DNA from: Budorcas taxicolor
Taxonomy: Eukaryota; Chordata; Mammalia; Artiodactyla; Bovidae
DNA: 64,000 bases
Assembly: GCF_023091745.1 (NCBI RefSeq)
Contig: NC_068928.1
Coordinates: 15,518,001 to 15,582,000, forward strand
Reading direction: 5' to 3'
Shown: one piece after another, positions 55,115-64,000 of the stretch
How the letters are laid out: each line of letters starts with the position of its first letter
How positions within the stretch are numbered: the first letter of the stretch is position 1
Position numbers and translations under genes: made by a program
Notes under the pieces: model-generated
What the model was told of the DNA's origin: nothing
The model's database searches: none
Seen by the model: the letters and a program-made list of their open reading frames with translations, nothing else

Positions 55115-56075
55115 CTAACTTTCAAGATTGGATTCTACACATCAGACAGAAAGGCACCCACCTGGCAGTGACCTACTTTGAGTGACTGTCCTTTGTCCTG
55201 AAGCCTGGGGATTCTGATAACATAGACAGGAGACTGTCTGGTTGTAACTCTGAGATGTTTAGGGAGGATTTCAGACTTCATGTGTTGAAGAGAAAGAAGT
55301 GGGGCAGAGTTTGAGGGATGGGCCTGAGGCCACAGGATGTCAGTGTCCTCAGGGGTGTGTGGGATCCCAGCGTCCAAAGGCCTTGTCACACCTGGGAAGC
55401 TGAGGCTGGAGAGCAGGCAACGATTTGCCCAAGGTGGAGCCAGGAGCAGGAGCTGACTTGAGGTCCAAGGCTCAAGTGTTTTTTGCTCTTCTTGGCCCAA
55501 GTCCATCATTTGCCCTCACCGTTGACTTCTTTGCTTTATCCTACGGGACTGACCTTGACTTTGAGTCTCAGCTTTGGCTCTGTCCCCTTCTCTCTGCTTT
55601 TGGTGGCTCACATTGTGGCTTCTTTAATCTCACATCTGTTGCTGTTTCGTTAACCCTGATGCCCCAGGGTAGGGGTAAAGGGTAGAGATGAGGACAAGAG
55701 GGGGCAGCACATAGGACCCTTCTTGTCCCACTGGAGGCCTGACACTGAGGGGTCTTGTGCATGGTGTGGTGGGAACCCCCCTGTGATCTATTCAAACCCT
55801 GGCCCAAAGTCCTTACCTGCTTCATCTAACCCTTGCCACAGTTTCATCCCATGTGAAGTTGACTTTCTTTCCTCCGGACATTGGGCTCGCCCGTGTGCCT
55901 TGCTCTGGTCAGTGAAATGTTAGCAACATGGAAAAAGCAAGGACTTGGAATGTGCCGTGTGGGTGGGCATCTTCTCTTGCACATCTGCTCTGCCATGAGA
56001 TGACCCTAAAGCACAGCCTCCCTAGCCAGCTCCAGCCTGTCATGAAGAAGCAGAGCTATCCTGGCCACCACGAAA
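55115..56075. other. unique sequence, nothing recognised
   Basis: Possible MIR trace at 55395-55475 (gaagctgaggctggagagca); otherwise unassigned. Confidence 0.35.
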
Positions 56076-56079
56076 GTGA

Positions 56080-56288
56080 AAGTGAAATTCACTCAGTTTT
56101 GTACAACTCTTTACGACCCCCTGGACTGTACCTCGCCGGGCTCCTCTGTCCATGGAATTCTCCAGGCAAGAATACTGGATCGAGTTGCCTATCCCTTCTC
56201 CAGGGGATCTTCCTGACCCAGGAATTGAACCAGGGTCTCCCTGCATTGCAGGCAGATTCTTTAGCAGCTGAGCTACCGGTGAAGTCCA
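56080..56288 (-). mobile_element. Bov-tA SINE
   Basis: Antisense: gaaagtgaaagtgaaattca tail, ccaggcaagaatactggatc, tgacccaggaattgaaccag, ttctttagcagctgagctac. A ccacca motif lies at both edges, a weak target duplication. Confidence 0.93.
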
Positions 56289-56289
56289 C

Positions 56290-56860
56290 CATGGGTTGAA
56301 GCAGAATTTCCTGGCTGAACTTAGTCCAGCTAAGTTTCCACTGACCTGAATATCTTTGAGAACAGATATTCATTCTCATATACCACCGAGATTTTTGTGG
56401 TTGTTTGTTATGCTGCATAACTAACTGATACACAAGGGATCAACACCATGTGCTTAGACAACTCTAGTTCCTATTTAAAAATCTCTTTTCCCCTCAACTT
56501 ATTAAAAATAAAAATAAATCATTAAGCACTCACATCATGTCCATTCCCAAATTTGATGTGATGTGTTTATAAGTTTGGGTTACTGTTTTTGAGGAGCTCA
56601 GCATGGGGGAGGTAAAAAGATGATCACAAAATATGATGTTAAGGAACTCTTCCTTTGGGTGGGGATTAATGATCTCTGAATGAAGTCTGGGGGAGGAAAA
56701 AGAAGGGAAGGATGTTCAAGGCAGAAAGGAGCAAAGCAAGCTCGTTCGTTTGTGGAACACAAGCCCTTTTTGTGCTGGGGCTGTTACCCTTAGCATAGAC
56801 AGGCAGCCCGGGTCCAGGTTTGCTTCTGGCATTTTACAAGTCCCTGACCAAATGTTTATA
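56290..56860. other. unique sequence, nothing recognised
   Basis: AT-rich; no repeat or gene assigned. An A16 run follows at about 56863-56878. Confidence 0.4.
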
Positions 56861-56879
56861 TGAAAAAAAAAAAAAAAAG

Positions 56880-57070
56880 ACATCAACGACAGCAATTTAT
56901 TATCAGATGATGAAGTTCAGGGAAACTCTATTAAATAAAAACGTGGCACAAGAGGTGATAAAACTCAAAGAAACTCAAAGGGGATAAAAGACTCAGGGTA
57001 GCGTTGCGGATGCAATAAACAACAGCATAATCTGGGAAGGCCAACGGCGCAGAGGTAATTACACACTGAC
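56880..57070. promoter_or_regulatory. candidate conserved non-coding element
   Basis: Repeat-free, with direct internal repeats (aaactcaaaga, aaactcaaagg) and motifs such as gcaatttattatcag, gatgcaataaacaac, gaggtaattacacac. Inference from composition only. Confidence 0.25.
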
Positions 57071-57224
57071 ACCTGCTCCTGGGAAGCTGGGCTGGGGTCC
57101 AGGCGGCTGCTGACACGGGGGTGCCCAGCACTGCCCTCACCCCACCTTACCCAAACCTCACCTTTCCCCTGGGCTTCTCCCGGTGTCCCTTTCCCTAAGA
57201 CTTTTCTCAGTGTCGCTTGCTTCC

Positions 57225-57360
57225 TGTGGGGGGAGGTGGCTGGGGGCGGCGGGGAGCGAAGGTGGGCGGCCTTTCGGACCCCACGCAATAAACGTGGCCT
57301 CTCTCTCGAGCCCACCCCCTCCAACGCTCCCCCTCCCTCCAGCCCAAGTGTGTGTGACTT
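57225..57360. other. locally CpG-rich patch
   Basis: gggggcggcggggagcgaag, cggcctttcggaccccacgc, then aataaacgtgg. CpGs are denser than in most of the window, but the patch is short for a CpG island. Confidence 0.3.
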
Positions 57361-57510
57361 CCGAGTTAATCTGTCTGCACTAATTAAATATTGACGGCTG
57401 TTAAATATTCATGGGGCGTTTTAGCTGGCAGGTTTGATGTCTCCAGGCCCTGCCGGCTGCAGCTCTGCTGACGGGCCATTTTGACTGGGCACTTTGCGCT
57501 CCTGACTGCC
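57360..57510. promoter_or_regulatory. candidate conserved non-coding element
   Basis: Repeat-free with gagttaatctgtctg, cactaattaaatattgacg, gttaaatattcatggggcg. Inference only; together with 56.9 kb and the CpG-rich patch between them it forms the most gene-desert-enhancer-like interval here. Confidence 0.3.
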
Positions 57511-57514
57511 CCTC

Positions 57515-58290
57515 TGTCATCCAGATGTTCCCAGCTGTTCTGGGCGACCCCACCTGCTAGGGATCGCTCAGACCCCACCCGGACACGCCCCGTGAGCCTG
57601 CTCGTGTAGGAGCTTTGGCTCTGGGGGCTTGTCATGTGCAACAGAAGGACTCTGGCCTGGGGTGCGCGTTTGGACGGGGAAGGGCTGGAACCCAGGGGTC
57701 GCTGAGAGGCCGGGTGGCCTGTCCTCCGGTGGGGACTCCTGGAAGTTCCTTCCTTCCATCGACTTCCGCTGGCAGCTCCGGTTCTGGGCCGCGTGGGAGG
57801 TGCTGGGGAGAGCGGTGGCCAAGCATAGCCTCTGATCCCTGCGGGGGGTCAGACTGAGTGGCGGTGGTCCTGCAAAGGGCGGTTGGGATCCCCGGGGAGT
57901 GTCGTGGTAGGGGGGCGGGTATGTCTCACACACAGGAGCTGAGGAGTCTCAGGAGACGCCAGCCAGACTGGGGAGGGGGAGGTCAGAGCAGGCTTTGCAG
58001 GCGGAGACCGCAGGCAGAATCCTGGGAGACAAGCAGGAGCCAGACCGGCTGGGAGGAGAGGGTTATTGTGGAAGGCCTCCCACCAGCGGAAGGGCAGAGA
58101 CAGTGAGGGCCTGGGCAAGTGCGAGAGAGAGGTGCCCTGTGTGGGCATGGAGGCATTCTGGAGGCTGGGTGCAGCCAGGGGGCGCCGAGGGGTGGGGGGT
58201 CCTGCCCCGCCCACGGTCAAGGCCTGCGCTTCCTTCATGTCTAATCCTGCCCCAGCGCCTCGCTCCCCGATTACCTGGTTACCTCCCCTT
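57515..58290. other. GC-rich unique sequence, no gene recognised
   Basis: Several long overlapping frames on both strands (for example 57849-58457 minus) arise from low stop density and partly run into the Bov-tA that follows. No domain recognised. Confidence 0.35.
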
Positions 58291-58293
58291 TCT

Positions 58294-58500
58294 CCTCCCT
58301 GGTGGCTCAGATGGTAAAGCATCTGCACGCAATGCAGGAGATGCGGATTTGATCCCTGGGTCGGGAAGATCCCCTGGAGGAGGGCATGGCCTCCCCACGC
58401 CAGTATTCTTGCCTGGAGAATCCCATGGACTGAGCTGCCTGGCAGGCTAGAGTCCATGGGGTCATAAAGAGTCAGACACTGAGCACTTTCATTTCACTTC
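58294..58500 (+). mobile_element. Bov-tA SINE
   Basis: ctccctggtggctcagatgg, gatttgatccctgggtcggg, cagtattcttgcctggagaa, gagtcagacactgagcactt. Confidence 0.94.
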
Positions 58501-58624
58501 CACTTCCTGTGGGGGAGGACGGTGGGAAGGGGAGGGTCAGGAGGGCTGAGGTCAGAAAGCAGGAAGTCCTGGGAGGGTGCTTCTCCCTGGCTGTTTGGAA
58601 AGTTGGTCCATTGCTGGGTTTTCT

Positions 58625-58760
58625 TTATTTTTTTAAATTATAGTTGATTGGGTTAGGTTCAGGTGCACGGCCTAGTGATCCAGGATTTTTGCAGATTATT
58701 TTCCATTAGAGGTTATTACAAGATACTGGCTGTAATTCCACTGATGCTTTGTATTACAGA
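58625..58760 (-). mobile_element. L1 3'-end fragment (cetartiodactyl type)
   Basis: Antisense: aaattatagttgattgggtt, aggtgcacggcctagtgatc, ttccattagaggttattaca, agatactggctgtaattcc. Confidence 0.75.
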
Positions 58761-58764
58761 GCCA

Positions 58765-59330
58765 CACAGACTTGAAGTGGGGGCCGGCATCTTCTTAGGC
58801 CTAAGAACCTGGTTTCCTGAAAGGGGCTCATCTCCTGGGAAAGGAGGTCAGACTGCAAGGCACACGTGGAAGTCAGTCAGCTTGCAGCCACAGGCCATAG
58901 GCAGACGGCTCCCCGAGGCCCTGAGGAGACCCCAGGAACATCCACCTGCCCCCTTCCCTCTGGGCTGTGGGTCTATTGCTGGCTTTGGGCACCTCTGCGT
59001 GGCTTCAAAACTCAATGCAGGGCCAGGGTGTCCAAGATGGCCACCTTCCTCCCGGGTGTGCAGTTCCGGTTGGGGTTGGAGACAGAGGAGGGGGGTGGAG
59101 GTTGGGGAAGGAAGAGGGGAAGGGGCATCCACGTGGTTCAGGAAGACACCACCAGGGTGATAACCCGTGTCATCTCTCCCTCTAGAGGGGGAGGCTGTGC
59201 CCTTACTGTGCTGGGTCCCGAAGTCTGCCTGGCCCCAAGGACTTGTGAATCCTTTGCATTGAGCTTTGGGCCCAAGGGAATCTGAGTATCTGGAATGTTC
59301 CCTTTGGAAAAAAAAACCCGAGGCAACAAT
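58765..59330. other. GC-rich unique sequence, no gene recognised
   Basis: Overlapping frames on both strands (58663-59160 plus; 58848-59384 minus), no domain recognised. Confidence 0.35.
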
Positions 59331-59334
59331 TTGG

Positions 59335-59550
59335 ACAGTAACAATTATAAGTTGCACGCTGAGAGCCACTGCAACACTGCACACGCATTATCTCATGGGG
59401 CCCTGCCGGCTAGAAGCTTCCATGGCCCACATTGCACAGACAAGGAAATCTTGGGAAAGAGAGGCTGAGAAGCCTGTCCAGGGTCACAGCTGGCCTCTGA
59501 ACCCAGGCGGTCTGACTCCAGAGTCCGCGTCTTCAGATCAGTGCTAGTGG
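59335..59550 (-). repeat. MIR SINE, nearly full length
   Basis: acacgcattatctcatgggg, tgcacagacaaggaaatctt, ccagggtcacagctggcctc, aacccaggcggtctgactcc, agagtccgcgtcttcagatc. Confidence 0.8.
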
Positions 59551-59551
59551 T

Positions 59552-59735
59552 TTTCAAAGGACCCTCAGGCAGAAATCCCCCTTTGCTGTTTAGTCGCTCA
59601 GTCGTGTCCGACTCTTTGGGACCCCATGGATCGCAGCATGCCAGCCTTCCCTCGGGAACTTATTAAAATGCAGATTCCAGGCCCATCTTGGTCCCACTGA
59701 ATCCGAATCCTCAGGAAAGGGCTAGGAAGTAGATT
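59552..59735. repeat. MER20/MER5-like element split by a BovA/BovB piece
   Basis: Left part ctagtggttttcaaaggacc; right part ggaacttattaaaatgcaga, ttccaggcccatcttggtcc, cactgaatccgaatcctcag. A 66-bp insert occupies the middle. Confidence 0.55.
59588..59653 (-). mobile_element. BovA/BovB 3'-end fragment
   Basis: Antisense: tttagtcgctcagtcgtgtc, cgactctttgggaccccatg, gatcgcagcatgccagcctt. Only the 3' terminus is present. Confidence 0.85.
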
Positions 59736-60109
59736 GCGATGGCGGGTGGGTCCTCTGTTCGCTCTGCTGGCACCCGTGGTCTGGTGGTCTCCTCCCCCAG
59801 CGACGGAGCGGGTGGGGAGTCAGCCTGGGAACAGGAACCACCACCTGACGACCCCAACTGCTCTGATGTTTAAAAGCAAAGTGCTCTTTAAGATGCCAGC
59901 CTGACTTGGGGCTGCTAATGGAGCCTGAAAGAGTTAGTGTTTCTCTTGGGCCAGAGCTACAAAGCAGAGACTGTAAAACGCTGGGATGCCCCACAGCGGT
60001 GGCAGCAGAAACCGGGGAGGGAGGTGGGCCAAGGGGAAGGAAGGGCTCAGGGCTGAGCTCAGGGCGCAGTGTTTGGCCAGCCACCCCCTCTTGAGAGCGA
60101 TGGAGTCAG

Positions 60110-60235
60110 AAATGTGTTGGGATCCTCTCTCACTGGCTTCAAGGTCTTGAGTAAGCAACTGATGGCCTCCAAGGCTCAACATTCTGATCTGCAGAATGGG
60201 CTGATGGTTTCCCTTACCCTCCAGGGCAGCTATAA
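60110..60235 (+). repeat. MIR SINE, diverged
   Basis: tcttgagtaagcaactgatg, gatctgcagaatgggctgat, ccctccagggcagctataag. Confidence 0.5.
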
Positions 60236-60304
60236 GCCTCAGACAGACGTGTGAAGCACAGAACACCAGCAGCGGAGGCCTCTTACGCAGTACTTTGTTG
60301 TTGT

Positions 60305-60508
60305 TACTGTTTAATCACTGAGTTGAGTCCAGCTCTTTGCGGCCCCATGGACTGCAGGTCGCCAGGCTCCTCTGTCCATGGGCTTTCCCAGGCAAGAAGA
60401 CTGGAGTGGGTTATTTCCTTCTCCAGGGCATCTTCCCGACCCAGGGATCGAACCCGCGTCTCCTGCTTTGGCAGGCGGATTCTTTACCACTAAGCCACCA
60501 AGGAGTTA
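60305..60508 (-). mobile_element. Bov-tA SINE
   Basis: Antisense: gtccagctctttgcggcccc, caggcaagaagactggagtg, cgacccagggatcgaacccg, ttctttaccactaagccacc. A short ttgttgttgtt tract precedes it. Confidence 0.92.
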
Positions 60509-60735
60509 CTTCCTGTGTGTCAATCACTGTTCCATGGACTTTACGTGCATTAACTGCTTTAATCCTCACGACAGCCCTGCCAGGCTGGTATCATGACTGT
60601 TCCCGGTTGTGAGACTGGGGCGTGGAGATGTTCACACACTAGCCTGTAGCCTGCAGGCGGTCAGAGGCAAAGCTGGGGATTGAGTCTTGCTTCTCAGACT
60701 CCAGAGTTGTTCTTTAACACTCAGAGGCATCCAAA
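60509..60735 (-). repeat. MIR SINE, nearly full length
   Basis: gtcaatcactgttccatgga, tttaatcctcacgacagccc, gaggcaaagctggggattga, gactccagagttgttcttta. Confidence 0.8.
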
Positions 60736-60949
60736 AATAATAGTCTCTCGACCTCTGCTTTGCCAAAACTTCTGGAAAACTCTATGCTCTGATATGAACA
60801 AGGCCTCTCTTCTGTGACGATCGTCCTCTCAGGAAGCCCCCTGGGCTGAGAATGCGTATCTCCTTGGTCAGCTTGAGGCAGGCATCCCCCACCCCCCTGC
60901 CAGGGTAAAACAATTGGAGATTCATTCCCTGTGAACTGAAACTCCAAGA

Positions 60950-61411
60950 CCAGAAGAGCAGGACAGTTAAGGCAGGAAGCTGGGCCCTGCTCAGGCCACA
61001 TCTCTCTTATTCTCAATGTGAGGAGACCTCCCCAACCACACATGCACAGAAAAGCTCCTTGGAGGTCAAAGGGTAGTGACGTCAAGGGATGATCTACCCA
61101 TAGGCCTTTGTGGTAGAATCCATCTTGGCTAAGAGATGAGTGCGCACACATGGGAGGATCCTCAGATACATCAAATATGAACTGTGAACCAGGCAAATCA
61201 AAATGATTAGCCAAAGGAAAACCAAATGAAATGTCCCATAAAAGTAATTCAAACTGCCATGCAGGTGTGACTCTGACTCTGAGCCTGCCCATCTATCTAT
61301 CCACACATACTGTACCCTTTTTTCCTCCTAATAAATACTTTACTTGCGTCAATACTTTGCGTCTTTGTGGAATTCTTTTCTGCAAAGCTGAAAAGCTGGG
61401 CCCTTGTCGCT
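60950..61411 (+). mobile_element. probable ERV-like LTR, sense orientation (edges uncertain)
   Basis: A TATA-like box (cataaaag, 61237-61244) is followed 85 bp later by AATAAA (61330-61335) and a U5-like T-rich segment (ctttgcgtctttgtggaatt). A perfect CRE (tgacgtca, 61078-61085) lies in the U3-like part. This is LTR-type organisation resembling ruminant ERV1 LTRs. The start of U3 is not determined. Confidence 0.55.
61078..61085. promoter_or_regulatory. perfect CRE palindrome tgacgtca
   Basis: About 150 bp upstream of the LTR TATA-like box. CRE/AP-1-type sites are common in LTR U3 regions (general knowledge); binding is not shown. Confidence 0.35.
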
Positions 61412-61412
61412 G

Positions 61413-61482
61413 ACCCCTGGCCGAGTGGCTAAGATTTGGTGCTCTCACCGCTGTGACCCAGCCTCAATCACTGGCTGGGGAA
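61413..61482 (+). pseudogene. tRNA-Glu(CUC)-like relic
   Basis: About 70 nt that align along their length with tRNA-Glu: A-box-like ggccgagtggcta, an anticodon-loop-like ggtgctctcacc with CTC in place, and a strongly decayed B box (gcctcaatcac). Acceptor-stem pairing is imperfect. Immediately follows the LTR-like U5. It may be a retroelement-borne tRNA-derived segment rather than a dead tRNA gene. Confidence 0.45.
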
Positions 61483-61483
61483 C

Positions 61484-61843
61484 CGACGCCCTGCTTCAAG
61501 CTGCTGCAGGCCGAGGCCACCGAGATCAAGCTGAGGCTCTTTTATGGGAGATTCACCCACTCATCATTGCACAGGAGCCCGTGTCATGCACCTGTCCTCG
61601 GGACACAGTGTGGATACTGCCTATGACTCCAGGGGGAACAACAACAAAAAGGCAAATAGCAAGAAACGAAGCGAAATGTACAGTGTGTGAGGGTGCAGCC
61701 ACGAAATGGAGCAGGACCCCGTGGGGCCTTCTGGGGATGCGCCTCCTCCCCTCCCTCTGCTTTAGCTCCTCCGGAAAGTATCTAGATGATAGTAACCAAT
61801 GCACTTTCCCGAGTTGTTTTGCAGATGTAAAAAACCTCCTCCT
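61484..61843 (+). repeat. probable ERV-associated sequence, non-coding
   Basis: ctgcaggccgaggccaccga, gaggctcttttatgggagat and following DNA appear to belong to the same element as the LTR-like unit. No gag, pol or env motif is visible. The 61404-61889 frame has no recognisable domain. Confidence 0.35.
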
Positions 61844-61855
61844 CTCCAACAAAAG

Positions 61856-62000
61856 TGAAAGTTGCTCAGTCCTGTCTGACTCTTTGTGATCCCATGGACT
61901 ATGCAGCCTTTCCCTTCTCCAGGGGATCTTCAACCCGGGGATGGAACCCAAGTCTCCCGCATTGCAGACAGATTTACCAGCTGAGCCACAAGGGAAGCCC
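61856..62000 (-). mobile_element. Bov-tA SINE with internal deletion, 12-bp target duplication
   Basis: Antisense: gttgctcagtcctgtctgac, then directly tttcccttctccaggggatc (the middle of the BovA body is missing), gcattgcagacagatttacc, cacaagggaagccc. ctccaacaaaag is exact at 61844-61855 and 62001-62012. Confidence 0.93.
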
Positions 62001-62012
62001 CTCCAACAAAAG

Positions 62013-62310
62013 GAAGATGTCAGCCACTTGCAGTTGAGAGAGCACATAGCCCCAGGCCTCCTGGAGTGAAAGGACTGATAACGCTAACCCTGGAACACAC
62101 CCTGCTACCCCACCATCTGCCAGTCAGAGAGCTGTGCTCAAGCTGATCACAGACCCTGTGACCCCCCAGTCTCCCTTGGCTTTTAAAAGTGCTTTGCCTA
62201 AACCCTTGGGGGAGCTCGGGGCTTTCTAGGGCACGAACCCACCCATCTCCTTGCATGGCCTTGCAATCAACCTTTCTCTGCTCCAAACTACCAGGTTTCC
62301 TGGGCTCTAT
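62013..62310 (+). mobile_element. second ERV-like LTR segment, sense orientation
   Basis: ttggcttttaaaagtgcttt (TATA-like at 62181-62188), aacccttgggggagctcggg, then a mutated polyadenylation signal (aatcaa, 62265-62270) and cctttctctgctccaaacta, typical of ERV1-class LTR R/U5. Its sequence differs from the unit at 60.95-61.41 kb. Confidence 0.55.
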
Positions 62311-62519
62311 GGGAGGTGTGACCTGAGGGAGCCACGTGGGCGGGAGATGTAGAGAGGGTGCCAGGCAACCAAACGCCAGGAACAAAGCCAGGAGACCGGG
62401 GTGGCCGGGGAGGGGGCAGTGGAGATGCAGGACACGGATGGACAAGACCTGCCTCCTCAGGGTTTGGGTGGGCTGCCCTGGCTGCCGTGGAGGATAGCCT
62501 GTAGGGCCAGGGTGGGTCA

Positions 62520-63000
62520 GGGACCCGTCAGGAGGGCCAGGTGACGATGGTGGTGGCCGAGGCAGGTGTTACGTCTGAGATGGTCAGGAGGGCTCGGACG
62601 GTGACGGGTGGTATTTTGAAGGTAGAAGCAACAGTATTTGCTGTCAGGCTGAGTGTCAAATGAGGAGGAAAAAGTGACTCCAAGAGTTTTGGCCAGAGCA
62701 ACGGGAAGGATGGAGTGACCATTGGTTGAGATGCAGGAAGAGTGGGGTTTAGTGTGTGTGTGTGTGTGTGTGGGGCGGGGGGGGGAATGTTTGGTTTCCA
62801 ACTATAGGTTTGATCTCTAACTATAGATTCAAGGAGGAAACTGCAATGCAGGCTGAATTTAGGGAGATGTCGGGACTAGAAAAGTAAATTTGAGAGTTAT
62901 CAGCTGTTTTAAATGGTGACACTGGATGAGAAGGCCCAGGGAGGAGGGGAATAGATAGGAAAGAGCAGAGGTCTGAGGACGGAGCCCTGGGAGCTGGGAC
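62520..63000 (+). repeat. ancient interspersed repeat (family not named)
   Basis: ggtattttgaaggtagaagc, gtgactccaagagttttggc, gagcaacgggaaggatggag, tgagagttatcagctgtttt, ctgaggacggagccctggga. Same family as the 10.4- and 32.8-kb copies. Confidence 0.6.
62750..62786 (+). repeat. (TG)n followed by a G-rich run
   Basis: About ten TG units then ggggcggggggggg, embedded in the old repeat. Confidence 0.9.
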
Positions 63001-63230
63001 ATGTAACAGGGCAGGGAGCAGAGGAGGAACCCGCGCGTGTCACCGCAGCCTTCAGAGTGAGGCGGGTCGGTTCCAGGCGCTGGCTTCCCGGCCTTTCCCA
63101 GCGCCAGCTCTGCGCTTTCGGCAGGCCTTTCCCGCCCTCTAGTGGTCACAGTTGGGATTGCACGCAGTGGCTCTTGAGAGCCAGCCCACATTTCCTGGGG
63201 TCTTCTGAGTCACTTCACTCGTTCATTAAG

Positions 63231-63456
63231 TGCGTGCCTATGCGCTAAGTCGCTACAGTCGTATCCGACTCTTTGCGACGCTATGGCCCATAGCCCACCA
63301 GGCTCCTCTGTCCATAGGATTCTCCAGGGCAAGAATACTGGAGTGGGATGCCATGCCCTTCTCCAGGGGGTCTTCCCCACCCAGGAACTGAACCCAACTC
63401 TTATATCTCTTTAATTGTCAGGCGGGTTCTTTACCATTAGTGACACCTGGGAAGCC
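63231..63456 (-). mobile_element. Bov-tA SINE with 11-bp target duplication
   Basis: Antisense: aagtcgctacagtcgtatcc, ggcaagaatactggagtggg, cacccaggaactgaacccaa, cacctgggaagcc. cgttcattaag (63220-63230) and cgttcattcag (63457-63467) differ at one base. Confidence 0.94.
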
Positions 63457-63496
63457 CGTTCATTCAGCAGACAATCTCTAAGTGACTGCTATGCTC

Positions 63497-63706
63497 TGGG
63501 CTTCCCTGGTGGCTCAGTTGGTAAAAAAATCTGCCTGCCATGCAGGAGACCCGGGTTCTATCCCTGGGTCAGAAGATCCTCTGGAGAAGGGAAAGCTACC
63601 CATCCCTGTGTTCTTGCCTGGAGAATCCCATGGACAGAGGAGTCTGATGGGCTACGGTCCATGGGAGTCACAAAGAGTTGGATGCAACTGAGTAATACAC
63701 ACAGAC
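63497..63706 (+). mobile_element. Bov-tA SINE
   Basis: tgggcttccctggtggctca, gggttctatccctgggtcag, gttcttgcctggagaatccc, gagttggatgcaactgagta. tctgggc occurs at both edges. Confidence 0.94.
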
Positions 63707-64000
63707 ACGCCTGTTCTGGGCACTGACCAGTGCAGAAGAAAATAGAATCCTTTCCTAGAATTCAGCATGGAAGAAAAGACACAAACCCAACAACTGTCAG
63801 ACTGTGGTTGTAAGCTGGAGGTAGTTATAGCAATGTCTGGAAATAATTTTTCAGTTGTCTGTCATAAGTGGGTGGGGAGTGAGTGGGTTGCTACTGGTGT
63901 CTAGTGGGTAGGGGTCAGGGATGCTGCAAAAGATTCTATCATGTACAGGACATCCTTCTGCGGCCAAGAATTATCTGGCCCAAATGTCAAGAAGTGTTTT
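63707..64000. other. unique sequence to window end
   Basis: No repeat or gene recognised in the last 294 bases. Confidence 0.4.

Noticed and set aside
57849..58457. 202-codon minus-strand frame
   Set aside because: Its start lies in a Bov-tA SINE and the remainder is low-complexity P/S/L-rich; no domain recognised.
1..64000. CRISPR array, operons, ribosome binding sites, riboswitches
   Set aside because: Repeat content is plainly mammalian; regular repeats seen are SINEs and simple repeats, not spaced palindromic repeats.

Overview
This 64 kb window looks like nuclear DNA of a ruminant, most likely a bovid. The evidence is the interspersed-repeat content: about twenty Bov-tA SINEs, a Bov-A2 dimer, several BovA fragments, BovB LINE copies, CHR-type tRNA(Glu)-derived SINEs of cetartiodactyls, a ruminant-type L1 3' end and ruminant-type retroviral LTRs. 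Species cannot be settled from the sequence alone.

I find no protein-coding gene or exon I can support. Nearly all open reading frames are short and fall in SINEs, simple repeats or GC-rich unique DNA. The one recognisable protein remnant is the reverse transcriptase of a 5'-truncated, frameshifted BovB LINE (about 27.48-28.62 kb, minus strand). The only recognisable RNA-gene remnants are a short U2 snRNA retropseudogene (16.34 kb) and a degenerate tRNA(Glu)-like segment (61.41 kb). The window is therefore intergenic or intronic.

Layout. 0-3 kb: SINEs, a split MIR, and an ERV-like solo LTR (2.30-2.89 kb) inside an older repeat. 3.5-3.9 kb: a compound TG/TGTA tract. 5-14 kb: old L2, MIR and hAT repeats plus CHR SINEs. 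16-25 kb: the U2 pseudogene, tandem CHR SINEs, several Bov-tA copies, an L2/MER20 block. 25-31 kb: an MLT1 LTR in a MIR, the BovB reverse transcriptase, and a three-level nest (MIR, then a HAL1/L1 piece, then a Bov-tA). 32-39 kb: L1 3' end, L2 split by MER5A, tandem Bov-A2 and Bov-tA. 43-49 kb: a 49-bp tandem duplication, CHR SINEs and a split MIR. 49.82-51.47 kb: a complete antisense ERV2/ERVK-type solo LTR with 6-bp target duplications. 52-64 kb: L1 fragments, MIRs, GC-rich unique DNA, and an ERV-like cluster at about 60.95-62.31 kb.

The informative content is insertion history: many insertions keep target-site duplications readable in the sequence, and nesting gives relative ages. A few repeat-free AT-rich stretches with homeodomain-type cores (17.25, 39.65, 46.1, 56.9 and 57.36 kb) are the best guesses for conserved regulatory DNA, but this is inference. 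I found no previously undescribed biological system. Family names rest on recalled consensus sequences, not on a database search.
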